Shown: piece after piece, positions 15,327-23,003 of the stretch | Position numbering within the stretch: the stretch's first letter is position 1 | How the letters are laid out: each line of letters starts with the position of its first letter | Assembly (NCBI GenBank): GCA_013361705.1 | Contig: JABFXN010000132.1 | Coordinates: 1 to 36,789, forward strand | DNA from: Acidobacteriaceae bacterium | Lineage (GTDB): Bacteria > Acidobacteriota > Terriglobia > Terriglobales > Acidobacteriaceae | Length of the DNA stretch: 36,789 bases | Reading direction: 5' to 3' | The notes under the pieces: generated by a model | Told to the model about the DNA's origin: nothing | Seen by the model: the letters and a program-made list of their open reading frames with translations, nothing else | The model's database searches: none | Translations under genes and position numbers: made by a program

Positions 15327-17033
15327 CTAAGAAGTAGTGCTCGGTGGGCGGTGAGCCATCTTCAGCAGGCGTTCGTCGAAGCCGCCCACACGGAACCAGC
15401 GGTAACCGTATGGTTCCATCTGGATGCAGTACCGCCCATCCGCATCTTCTTCAAGAAAGCTGTGATCTTTGGAGAGGATATTGATCAGGGGGACACCTTC
15501 TTCCGCTTCCGCACCATCTCCGATGGTGCCTGGCGCTAGCCGAAGCTCGATGGGATCAGCGCTGAAGTTGTGCAGTACGAGCGTGTGATTTCCGCGCCAG
15601 TCGTAACGGATACCGAGAATTTGGCTGCGTCCGGTATCGATGATCCGGAAGTCGCCCCATCCGATCTCGGGTGTCTCCTTACGTATGCGGATCATGCGCT
15701 CCATCCAATCCATCAGCGAGTTCGGATCGCGGCGTTGGTCGGCGACGTTTATGTGTTGGTAGCCATATGCTCCCGCACGAATCGTCGGTATCTTCGACCG
15801 TTTGGCCCACGTGAAACCGCCATTACGATCATTGGTCCACTGCATGGAAGTGCGGCAACTATAGCGCTCCGGAAGCGCCAGGTTGTCACCCATGCCGATC
15901 TCATCGCCGTAACGCAGCACCGGCGTGCCAGGCAGAGAGAAGAGCAGGGAGTAGGCCTGTTCCAGGCGTCTTCGGTCGCCATGCAGCATCGGCGCCAGAC
16001 GCCGGCGAATGCCGCGGTCGTAGAGCTGCATCTCTTTGTCCGGGGCGAACACCTTGAAGACCTTGCGGCGCTGCGCTTCGGTCAAGCGGCCAAGGTCCAG
16101 TTCATCGTGATTTCGTAGAAACGTGGCCCATTGTGCGGTTGCGGGACGTGACTTTGTCTGCATCAGAGATCTCTGCAGAGGGCCTACATCGCCGGTTGCC
16201 AGCGAGTAGAACAGGTGCTGGTTGACATTGAAGTTGAACATCATCGATAAGCGTTCACCGGCTTCGCCAAAGTACTGCATATCCGAAGAAGGCAGCACGT
16301 TCGCTTCGGCGAGGATGATGGCGTCTCCCTTGCGCCAGCTGAGAAACGCTGCAAAGGTGCGCAGCATGTCGTACTGCTCCACCGCGCGAGTAACGTCGGG
16401 ACCTTTGGTCGCGATGACAAAGGGAACGGCGTCCATGCGGAATCCGGAGACACCAAGTTGAATCCAGAAACCCATGATCTTGAGGATCTCCGCCTGGACC
16501 TCGGGGTTTGACGTATTCAGGTCTGGCTGAAACTTATAGAAGCGATGGAAATAGAACTCTTTGGCGACTTCATCATAGGTCCATGTCGTTCGTTGTACCC
16601 CGGGAAAGACCATGCCGCTATTGGCATTTTTCGGCTTCTTCTTCGACCAGACGTACCAATTGCGATAAGGCGATTCCGGGGTGCTGCGTGCGGCTTTGAA
16701 CCACGGATGCTGGTTCGAGGTATGGTTGATCACCAGATCGATCATCACTCGCATGCCGCGCTGTGCGCAGCCGTGGGCAAACTCTACAAAGTCGCCCAGA
16801 GTTCCATAACGTGGATCCACACTGTAGTAGTCCGTGATGTCGTAGCCGTCATCTCTTTGTGGAGATGGTTGAAAGGGCATCAGCCAGATGGCGGTGACCC
16901 CGAGCCCCTGCAGGTAGTCCAGACACTGAATCAGGCCGCGAAAGTCGCCGATGCCGTCACCGTTGCCATCGAGAAAACTCTCGACCGAAAGGCAGTAGAC
17001 AATGGCGTTCTTGTACCAGAGGTCGTTAATCAT
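15327..17033 (-). CDS. TreS-like GH13 enzyme (trehalose synthase / alpha-amylase family)
   Basis: A 568-aa GH13 protein. The opening 'LWYKNAIVYCLSVESFLDGNGDGIGDFRGLIQCLDYLQGLGVTAIWLMPFQPSPQRDDGYDITDYYSVDPRYG' closely follows the GH13_16 (trehalose synthase) pattern. Conserved regions are I 'MIDLVINHTS', II 'GFRMDAVPF' with nucleophile D201, III 'ILAEANV' with acid/base E243 and IV 'FLRNHDEL' with D310. A C-terminal beta-domain ends 'IQMEPYGYRWFRVGG'. TreS interconverts maltose and trehalose; other members are alpha-amylases, so the substrate is uncertain. No fused maltokinase domain is present. Cytoplasmic, no signal peptide. It is convergent with the glycogen debranching enzyme. The start ATG 17033 has GAAGG close upstream. 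Confidence 0.88.
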   Translation of the reverse strand: MINDLWYKNAIVYCLSVESFLDGNGDGIGDFRGLIQCLDYLQGLGVTAIWLMPFQPSPQRDDGYDITDYYSVDPRYGTLGDFVEFAHGCAQRGMRVMIDLVINHTSNQHPWFKAARSTPESPYRNWYVWSKKKPKNANSGMVFPGVQRTTWTYDEVAKEFYFHRFYKFQPDLNTSNPEVQAEILKIMGFWIQLGVSGFRMDAVPFVIATKGPDVTRAVEQYDMLRTFAAFLSWRKGDAIILAEANVLPSSDMQYFGEAGERLSMMFNFNVNQHLFYSLATGDVGPLQRSLMQTKSRPATAQWATFLRNHDELDLGRLTEAQRRKVFKVFAPDKEMQLYDRGIRRRLAPMLHGDRRRLEQAYSLLFSLPGTPVLRYGDEIGMGDNLALPERYSCRTSMQWTNDRNGGFTWAKRSKIPTIRAGAYGYQHINVADQRRDPNSLMDWMERMIRIRKETPEIGWGDFRIIDTGRSQILGIRYDWRGNHTLVLHNFSADPIELRLAPGTIGDGAEAEEGVPLINILSKDHSFLEEDADGRYCIQMEPYGYRWFRVGGFDERLLKMAHRPPSTTS

Positions 17034-17067
17034 GCCTTCGGTTAGATGCCGATTGTCCCGAAAAGCG

Positions 17068-17093
17068 AAACGGACACCGATCGGTGTCCGTTT
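17068..17093. terminator. Perfect 26-bp palindrome, likely tRNA-Arg terminator
   Basis: AAACGGACACCGA/TCGGTGTCCGTTT is a perfect self-complementary sequence, 12 bp downstream of the minus-strand tRNA-Arg and 35 bp upstream of the GH13 start. Read on the minus strand it ends in TTTCGCTTTT, which fits an intrinsic terminator. Because it has no loop and lies in front of the GH13 gene it could also be a repressor operator; both remain possible. Confidence 0.65.
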
Positions 17094-17104
17094 TCTAATC
17101 TTGA

Positions 17105-17181
17105 TGGTGCGCCCGGAAGGAGTCGAACCTCCGACCTAATGATTCGTAGTCATTCGCTCTATCCAGCTGAGCTACGGGCGC
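17105..17181 (-). tRNA. tRNA-Arg (anticodon ACG)
   Basis: The reverse complement reads GCGCCCG... with a D-arm GCTCAGCTGGATAGAGC, an anticodon loop CTACGAA (ACG), a T-arm GGAGGTTCGACTCC and acceptor CGGGCGC, then discriminator A and an encoded CCA. All stems pair. ACG is normally edited to ICG and reads CGU/CGC/CGA codons. An ORF-track entry crossing it (17046-17369) is a shadow. Confidence 0.97.
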
Positions 17182-17261
17182 ATCCTGCGCGCTGTTATGC
17201 AACCAGCGGCAACTTTTTTAAGATACCACAGATCATTGTCACCCGCGACCTGCAGTGTGGA

Positions 17262-17546
17262 TCAGGCCTTTGCCGGAGCAGATACCGGCTGTGCCGGTGG
17301 AGACGGGGGCGGCGCCGGAAGCACCAGCGTCTCCGGCTCTGCAATCTGCAGGCCGGCGCGGCGCAGTAACTGGCGAACAACTGGCTCGCCGAAGCGCGTC
17401 GCGTCATACTCCACGCGCACTGTTTTCGCGGCTACATCGATGGTCAGACGGCGAACGCCGTAGACCTCACGCAGGTTGTTCAGGGCCAGAACCGCGGCCT
17501 CCGTAGGAGGCACGCTGTAGCGGTAAAGAGCGTCGACCGTAGTCAT
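17262..17546 (-). CDS. Small HMA-like (ferredoxin-fold) protein
   Basis: A 94-aa cytoplasmic protein. Residues 1-70 resemble a heavy-metal-associated ferredoxin-like fold: 'YRYSVPPTEAAVLALNNLREVYGVRRLTIDVAAKTVRVEYDATRFGEPVVRQLLRRAGLQI', with the beta-alpha-beta-beta-alpha-beta rhythm and the 'V.YD...' motif. The metal-binding CxxC of true HMA domains is absent, so metal transfer is unlikely. The tail is Pro/Ala-rich ('PAPPPSPPAQPVSAPAKA'). It lies 52 bp downstream of the TlpA gene on the same strand and may be co-transcribed. The function cannot be stated. Confidence 0.65.
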   Translation of the reverse strand: MTTVDALYRYSVPPTEAAVLALNNLREVYGVRRLTIDVAAKTVRVEYDATRFGEPVVRQLLRRAGLQIAEPETLVLPAPPPSPPAQPVSAPAKA

Positions 17547-17598
17547 ATCTTCAGGGTACAGGTGCGGGGCGCATGGTTCAAGCAGGATGCCAGGGTGG

Positions 17599-18081
17599 TT
17601 AGAGCTTAGACAGGTAGTCGATCATCTCCGGATTGGTCCACTCCTGTGCACCGATCAGCTTGCGGCGAATCACTCCCTTGCGGTCGATGATGTAGGTCTC
17701 TGGAAAGCGATATGAGCCGTACAGAGCATTCGATTTTTGCTGTGCGTCGCGCACGGTCAGGAACAGGATGCGGTGTTTATCCAGGAAGCTCTTGTAGGCC
17801 TCTCCATCCTGGTCGGTGGAGACAGCCAGGACCTGGATATTCGGCATCTGTTCCTGCAACGCCTGCAATGACGGCATCTCTGCCACGCAAGGACCGCACC
17901 ATGATGCCCAGAAGTTAAGGACCACCACCTTGCCACGAAAGTTCGATAACTTCGCTGAGTGGTCGCTATCGGTGACGGTGAAATCGGGAGCTATCCCGCC
18001 GATCTGCCCAGGCTTTACGTTGCGCTCACAGGCGGTGAGCAGAAGCGAGGAGGCGAGCACGGCTGAGGCAAGAAGCTTCAT
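17599..18081 (-). CDS. TlpA/ResA-like thioredoxin-fold lipoprotein
   Basis: A 160-aa thiol-disulfide protein. ATG 18081 (MKLLASAVLASSLLLTAC) is preferred over 18117 because GGAAG is upstream and the extra N-terminal residues come from repeat copy 3. The lipobox is LLTAC (C18). The thioredoxin domain is AhpC/TSA-Redoxin type: 'IAPDFTVTDSDHSAKLSNFRGKVVVLNFWASWCGPCVAEMPSLQALQEQ' with active-site WCGPC (61-65), and cis-Pro in 'YRFPETYIIDRKGVI'. It is membrane-attached on the periplasmic side and probably reduces cytochrome c apoproteins or other exported thiols (family knowledge). No ccm/ccd genes are nearby. Confidence 0.9.
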   Translation of the reverse strand: MKLLASAVLASSLLLTACERNVKPGQIGGIAPDFTVTDSDHSAKLSNFRGKVVVLNFWASWCGPCVAEMPSLQALQEQMPNIQVLAVSTDQDGEAYKSFLDKHRILFLTVRDAQQKSNALYGSYRFPETYIIDRKGVIRRKLIGAQEWTNPEMIDYLSKL

Positions 18082-18110
18082 AACGGGTCGCTTCCTATAA
18101 TACGAGTGCT

Positions 18111-18224
18111 GGAGCATTTTCCCTGCGGGTGTAGTGTAGGGCTTCCATATCTATGTGCGTTTTCCGCAATGAAAACGCCGCTGCACTCCTCTTCCGGGAC
18201 ACCCAGCAACAGGGACGATGCTCT
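18111..18224. repeat. 114-bp palindromic dispersed repeat, copy 3
   Basis: The ends are GGAGCATTTTCCCTGC (18111-18126) and ACAGGGACGATGCTCT (18209-18224). The internal hairpin is GCGTTTTC / GAAAACGC. It occupies most of the divergent promoter region between tlpA-like (start 18081) and the GT2 gene (start 18239). Its right end supplies the false ATG at 18218 used by the ORF track, and its left end the false start of the tlpA ORF. Confidence 0.87.
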
Positions 18225-18238
18225 CTAAGGGAGAGATG

Positions 18239-19273
18239 ATGGAACTTACCGTGATGGTGCCGGCGCGGAACGAAGAAGCCTGCCTGGAGGCCTGCCTGCG
18301 TTCGCTCACGACACAAAGCGAGCCAGGCTTCGAGCTTGGCCGCCACTGGGAGCTGATTGTCATCGACGATGGCTCCACAGACGCGACGCACCGCATTGCC
18401 GAGAGTGTTGCCGGTGTGACCGTTATGAATGCTCCGCCTCTTGAGACCAAACCAGGCCGCAAAGGGATGACCGGCAAGAACAATGCTCTATGGGCCGCGG
18501 CACAGCAGGCAAAGGGGAAGTGGCTGTTGTTTACCGATGCCGACACCCGGCACGCCTCCGGCAGCCTGGGCCGGGCCATGCGAGAAGCAGAGAAGTATGA
18601 GGCGGCCCTGCTCTCCTATTCGCCCAAACAGATCGTTACCGGTTTCTGGCAGCGGGCTCTGATGCCTCTCATTTTTTCGGAGCTGGCCATCGCATATCCG
18701 CCGAAGAAGGTCTCGGATCCTGCCAGCCGGATCGCTGCCGCCAATGGGCAGTTCCTTTTGATTGACCGCGAGAGCTACTTTGCCGTGGGTGGACATCAGG
18801 CGGTCGGCGACAAGGTGTTGGAGGATGTAGAGCTGGCCTGGAAGGTCAAGGCCTCGCGCCGCCGCTTGCGCTTTCGCTACGGTGGCGATGCACTGGAGAC
18901 GCAGATGTATCGTACCCTGCCGGCGATGATCGAAGGATGGACGAAGAACCTGGCCATCTTGTTCCTGCAGCCGCTGGCGCTGGCAGGTTTCCGGCTGATC
19001 GATTTTGGCTTGCTGATCAGTTTGCCGGTGTTGATGGCCGTCCTGCCGCAGCATCTGTTATTGCTGTGGTGGCAGTGGGCGGCGCTTGGTTTGTTGTGGA
19101 TTCGCGTGCTGTGGCGTTATCTTGCTCGTGTCCGTAAAAGTGAGTTTCCCTGGATCGACTGCATGCTCAGCATTGTGGCTCTGCCTATGTTCGGCTGGTT
19201 GCTATGGCGAAGCTGGATGCAGGTGAAACTGAAGCATGAGGTGGCCTGGAAGGGCAGAGTGTATAAAGCCTAG
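18239..19273 (+). CDS. GT2-family membrane glycosyltransferase
   Basis: A 344-aa inverting GT-A glycosyltransferase. Visible elements are 'ELTVMVPARNEEACLEACLRSL', 'ELIVIDDGSTDATHRIAE', 'KNNALWAAAQQAKGKWLLFTDADTRH' (DxD motif) and 'GGHQAVGDKVLEDVELAWKVK' (acceptor/ED motif). Three to four C-terminal hydrophobic helices follow ('FRLIDFGLLISLPVLMAVL', 'LLLLWWQWAALGLLWIRVLW', 'MLSIVALPMFGWLLW'). The domain layout resembles HpnB/CrtQ-type enzymes that glycosylate hopanoid or carotenoid lipids; the acceptor here is unknown. Start: ATG 18239 with AAGGGAG a few nt upstream; ATG 18236 is equally in frame, and ATG 18218 lies in the repeat. Confidence 0.85.
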   Translation: MELTVMVPARNEEACLEACLRSLTTQSEPGFELGRHWELIVIDDGSTDATHRIAESVAGVTVMNAPPLETKPGRKGMTGKNNALWAAAQQAKGKWLLFTDADTRHASGSLGRAMREAEKYEAALLSYSPKQIVTGFWQRALMPLIFSELAIAYPPKKVSDPASRIAAANGQFLLIDRESYFAVGGHQAVGDKVLEDVELAWKVKASRRRLRFRYGGDALETQMYRTLPAMIEGWTKNLAILFLQPLALAGFRLIDFGLLISLPVLMAVLPQHLLLLWWQWAALGLLWIRVLWRYLARVRKSEFPWIDCMLSIVALPMFGWLLWRSWMQVKLKHEVAWKGRVYKA

Positions 19274-19337
19274 CCGATAGTCATAGGAGCTCTTACCTAC
19301 GGCGTGGCTCAATTTCCAAGTGTCGCCTGATTTCTAA

Positions 19338-19474
19338 TTTGTCATTTCGGAGCGTAGCGGCGAAATCCGCTTGTTGGCGCACGCTTTCACATTCGGTGAA
19401 GCCGAACGCCTCTCCACGGGAGCAACAGAAACAGATTTCTCCGCTCCCGTTAGTCGCTACGAAATGACAGACAA
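19338..19474. repeat. Second repeat family, inverted pair
   Basis: The left arm TTTGTCATTTCGGAGCG...GCGAAATC (19338-19367) is echoed in reverse orientation by GATTTCTCCGCTCCCG...GCTACGAAATGACAGACAAA (19434-19474). A third, single arm is at 28489. The 342-bp gap between the GT2 and enolase-family genes otherwise holds nothing recognisable. The ORF-track entry 19371-19619 in it has no ribosome-binding site. Confidence 0.7.
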
Positions 19475-19615
19475 AATGTGGATGCGACGACGTTTTCTGG
19501 CCTCCTATAGGCTTTCGGCTTCGGCGGTAGACATATTTTCGACACCTGAACTATATTGGTCGCGCGACATAGATCCCGTGTCGCAGCTACTTCAAATGTT
19601 CAGGAAAGCTCATCG

Positions 19616-20923
19616 ATGACGCTTATCGCTTCCCGCCGTCAGGTTCTCCGCGGTCTTGCCGCCAGCGCCTTTGTCTCTGTTGTTCCCCGCGCTCATGGGC
19701 TTTTCTTTGACTGGCAAAGACCCAACGGTTCTATCAAGATCAGCGATGTCGAGATCTTCGAGGTCCGAGGATCGTACTCCGTACCGGCGGGAGTGAATGG
19801 GCAGCAGCAGGTGAGTCCGCTCGATGTCTACGATGATCTCCGGCCACCGGTTTATGCCGACCATCCGACAGGCAAAGACCGTGTCGCCAAGCCCTCGGCC
19901 ATGTACATCCGCATCAAGACCGATCAGGGGCTCGAAGGACTCTACGGCCCCATCGAAGAGGATGCGGCGGTCATCGTGCATCGCGATCTGCGTAAGTTTC
20001 TTATCGGCAAGGATCCGTTAGCCGGGGAGCTGCTGTGGGACGAGATGTATCGCTCTAATCGCCAATCACGGGCCTCTATCTTCATGATGGCTATCAGCGC
20101 CTGCGACATCTGCTTGTGGGATCTTCGTGGCCGCTACTTCGGCGTTCCGGTCTATCGCCTGCTTGGCGGTCCCACTCGCGGCTCGGTGGAGTACTATGCC
20201 TCCTGCCTCGGGTTCTCGCTGGAGCCCGAAGCTGTTCGTACGCGCGCGGCGGCTCTCAAGAAAGAGGGCTATCGCAACATGAAGTGGTTCATGGCCTATG
20301 GCCCCGGCGCTGGGGCGGAAGGCATGCGCAAGAATGTCGGGCTGGTCAAGGTTTTGCGTGAGACCGTTGGCGACGATGTGGAGATCATGTTCGATTGCTA
20401 CAGCGGCTGGGACATGACCTACGCCCTCGAATGGGCCCGGCAGGTGGAGCAGTATCGCCCGCGTTGGGTGGAGGAGATCACAATGCCGAACAAGATTGAG
20501 ACTTTTGCCCAGGTGCGCCGCAAGATCAACTTCCCGGTCGCCTCAGGAGAGCACTTTTATACCCGCTGGGACGTCGAGCGTTACCTGCAGGCCGAGGCCG
20601 TCGATGTGGTTCAGGCCGACCCCGAGTGGTGCGGCGGAGTCTCGGAACTGGTAAAGATCGGAACCCTGGCGGCGTTGCACGACGTTCCCGTTCTGCCGCA
20701 TGGCCATTGCCTCCACGCTGCGCTTCATGTCATCGCCAGCCAGCCCCCCATGACCTTCCCACTGGGCGAGTATCTGGTCAATAAGATGGCGCATTTCTAT
20801 CACTTCGAGAAAAATCCGCTTTTCCCGCACAATGCCAGAATCACTCTGCCTGCCGGACCGGGCTTTAACATCGAGCTCGATCCTGCCAAAATTGAGTCGC
20901 AGAAGACCATGGAGTGGGAGTAG
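19616..20923 (+). CDS. Tat-exported enolase-superfamily protein (mandelate racemase/dehydratase type)
   Basis: A 435-aa protein. ATG 19616 is chosen: AGGAAAG 8 nt upstream and a twin-arginine signal 'SRRQVLRGLAASAFVSVVPRAHG' right after it. The MR/MLE fold follows, with an N-terminal capping domain ('VEIFEVRGSYSVPAG', 'YIRIKTDQGLEGLYGPI') and a barrel. Metal ligands are readable: 'IMFDCYSGWD', 'WVEEITMP' and 'VASGEHFY', with a catalytic-type His in 'VLPHGHCLHAALHVIASQP'. These fit acid-sugar dehydratases (rhamnonate/mannonate/galactonate-like), but the substrate cannot be fixed from sequence. A Tat signal is unusual for this mostly cytosolic superfamily, though seen in soil bacteria. No sugar-catabolic neighbours. 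Confidence 0.85.
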   Translation: MTLIASRRQVLRGLAASAFVSVVPRAHGLFFDWQRPNGSIKISDVEIFEVRGSYSVPAGVNGQQQVSPLDVYDDLRPPVYADHPTGKDRVAKPSAMYIRIKTDQGLEGLYGPIEEDAAVIVHRDLRKFLIGKDPLAGELLWDEMYRSNRQSRASIFMMAISACDICLWDLRGRYFGVPVYRLLGGPTRGSVEYYASCLGFSLEPEAVRTRAAALKKEGYRNMKWFMAYGPGAGAEGMRKNVGLVKVLRETVGDDVEIMFDCYSGWDMTYALEWARQVEQYRPRWVEEITMPNKIETFAQVRRKINFPVASGEHFYTRWDVERYLQAEAVDVVQADPEWCGGVSELVKIGTLAALHDVPVLPHGHCLHAALHVIASQPPMTFPLGEYLVNKMAHFYHFEKNPLFPHNARITLPAGPGFNIELDPAKIESQKTMEWE

Positions 20924-20980
20924 GTTTCTGTACCTTCGGGGCTTTCCACTCATCTAAACTGAGTAGATGGTTCAGTTACA

Positions 20981-21115
20981 ATGCAGCCTACCAGCGAGAA
21001 CATCGCGATTGCGATCTGGCGGCGCCTGGAAGGGAAAATCGCCGGCGCCAATCTGGTGAAGGTCCGTGTTTACGAGATGGAAGACCTTTACGCCGACTAT
21101 ATGGGGGAAGCATGA
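20981..21115 (+). pseudogene. C-terminal remnant of a second PTPS/QueD-family gene
   Basis: An ORF too short for the track: 44 codons reading MQPTSENIAIAIWRRL...ADYMGEA. 'PTSENIAIAIWRRL' and 'LVKVRVYEMEDLYADY' are the C-terminal hallmarks of 6-pyruvoyl-tetrahydropterin synthases (compare 'PSTENLAIVIWEIL' and 'IRIEET' in the intact next gene). The N-terminal two thirds, with zinc ligands and catalytic residues, is absent, and only 57 bp separate this piece from the preceding gene. Its stop overlaps the next start (ATGA). It is either a deletion relic of a tandem PTPS pair, or a retained leader that couples translation to the intact copy. The upstream ATGGTTCAGTTACA at 20967 could be the old start. 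Confidence 0.75.
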
Positions 21116-21516
21116 AAGCCTACCTCGGTCGCCGTTATCGCTTCAGCGCCTCGCATCGTCTTCACGTAGACGGTTTCAGTGACGAGCGCAACCGCGAGGT
21201 CTTCGGGAAGTGCAATAATCCCTTTGGTCACGGACATAATTATTGGCTCGAGATTGTTCTCAGTGGCAAGGTTGACCCGACCACGGGCATGGTTTGTAAC
21301 CTGGTCGAAATCGATGAGTTCGCCCACCAGCGCCTCATCGCAAAGTTTGATCATCAGAATCTCAATACCTTGCCGGAGTTTGCTGCATTGGTCCCTTCTA
21401 CCGAGAATCTGGCTATTGTCATCTGGGAGATTCTGAAGGGGTTCACCGCGGCAAAGATAGAGAAAATCCGTATTGAAGAGACGCCCAACAACTCCTTTGA
21501 GTACAGGGGCGAGTAG
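21112..21516 (+). CDS. 6-pyruvoyl-tetrahydropterin synthase family protein
   Basis: A 134-aa enzyme of the PTPS/QueD fold. Zinc ligands: H15 ('FSASHRLH') and H40/H42 ('GHGHNYW'). The Cys34 nucleophile sits in 'FGKCNNPFGHGHNY', the form typical of true PTPS rather than QueD. The catalytic 'KFDHQNLN' Asp-His is at 80-81, with 'PSTENL' and substrate-anchoring 'IEET'. It converts dihydroneopterin triphosphate to 6-pyruvoyl-tetrahydropterin (biopterin route) or 6-carboxy-tetrahydropterin (queuosine route). Directly followed by folE, which makes that substrate, so the pair forms a pterin pathway. A GGGGGAAG ribosome-binding site precedes the ATG. The ORF-track start at 20914 is out of frame with the remnant upstream and is wrong. 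Confidence 0.93.
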   Translation: MKAYLGRRYRFSASHRLHVDGFSDERNREVFGKCNNPFGHGHNYWLEIVLSGKVDPTTGMVCNLVEIDEFAHQRLIAKFDHQNLNTLPEFAALVPSTENLAIVIWEILKGFTAAKIEKIRIEETPNNSFEYRGE

Positions 21517-21525
21517 GGAAGCACT

Positions 21526-22116
<591 letters not shown>

Positions 22117-22120
22117 AAAC

Positions 22121-22996
22121 GTGAACGGACTTTTAGTACTGGATAAACCCGCGGGGATGACCTCGCATGACGTTGTCAACCGTGTTCGCCGGGCGACGGG
22201 CGAGAAATCCATCGGCCATCTTGGAACGTTGGATCCCATGGCTACGGGCGTGCTTCCTCTCCTCCTAGGAAAGTGGACCCGCCTGGCGCAGTTCTTTTCC
22301 AGCGCGGAGAAAGCTTATACCGGTGCGATCCGGTTCGGTTTTGGAACCGATACCTACGACGCGGAGGGCGAACCGGCAGCGTTACCGCAGCCGTTGACGC
22401 AGACGCTCGAAGAGCTACGCGACCTGGCGTCGCGTTTCAGCGGAGAGATCGAGCAGATGCCGCCGCCCTTTTCCGCAAAGAAGAGCAACGGTGTACCTGC
22501 GCACAAGCTGGCGCGCGCCGGCAAAGAGGTTTCGGTGAAAGCGGCCCGCGTTACGGTGAATCGCTTTGAGCTCATCGAAATGGAAGGGGAAACCGTTCGT
22601 TTTGTCGCGGAGGTCTCCGCTGGTGGCTATATCCGCTCACTCGCGCACGATCTGGGAATAGCGGCAGGTTGTGGTGCGCATCTGACAGAACTCCGCCGCA
22701 CTCGCGCCGGCGTGTTCACTCTCGATCAGGCAATGTCTTTGGAGACGATGGAAGCACTCGCTGCGCGAGGCGAGCTGGAAGCAGTTCTCCCGCATCCGCG
22801 CACGGTTCTGTCGGAGATGCCCTCGGTGACAGCCGATCTGGCAACGGCGGGCCGCCTGCGCAATGGTATGGCGGTGAATCTGCCGGAGTTCTCCAACGCT
22901 CCTCTGGTGAAGGTCTTCGAAGGCCAGCGCCACCTGATCGCCATCGGCAAACGCATCGCGGGGACATTGATGCAGCCGATTGTTGTGATTGGCTGA
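22121..22996 (+). CDS. truB: tRNA pseudouridine-55 synthase
   Basis: A 291-aa TruB. Starts at GTG 22121 ('NGLLVLDKPAGMTSHDVVNRVRRATGEKSIGHLGTLDPMATGVLPLLLG'), with catalytic Asp38 in 'GTLDP'. Further motifs are 'KAYTGAIRFGFGTDTYDAEGEP', 'QMPPPFSAKKSNGVPAHKLARAGKEV', 'VSAGGYIRSLAHDLG' and 'CGAHLTELRRTRAGVFTLDQA'. A short PUA-like C-terminal domain follows. It isomerises U55 in the T-loop of tRNAs. It lies 4 bp after folE. In many bacteria truB sits with rbfA/nusA; here it is with pterin genes instead. It ends 7 bp from the convergent EAL-HDOD gene. Confidence 0.96.
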   Translation: MNGLLVLDKPAGMTSHDVVNRVRRATGEKSIGHLGTLDPMATGVLPLLLGKWTRLAQFFSSAEKAYTGAIRFGFGTDTYDAEGEPAALPQPLTQTLEELRDLASRFSGEIEQMPPPFSAKKSNGVPAHKLARAGKEVSVKAARVTVNRFELIEMEGETVRFVAEVSAGGYIRSLAHDLGIAAGCGAHLTELRRTRAGVFTLDQAMSLETMEALAARGELEAVLPHPRTVLSEMPSVTADLATAGRLRNGMAVNLPEFSNAPLVKVFEGQRHLIAIGKRIAGTLMQPIVVIG

Positions 22997-23003
22997 GAGC
23001 TTT

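Noticed and set aside
20924-21111. preQ1 or other riboswitch ahead of the PTPS genes
   Set aside because: Only a small CATCTA/TAGATG hairpin is visible; no preQ1 aptamer pattern, and most of the interval codes for the PTPS remnant.
20914-21516. 200-aa ORF-track version of PTPS
   Set aside because: The first 66 codons are out of frame with the PTPS remnant and unrelated to the family; ATG 21112 has a strong ribosome-binding site.
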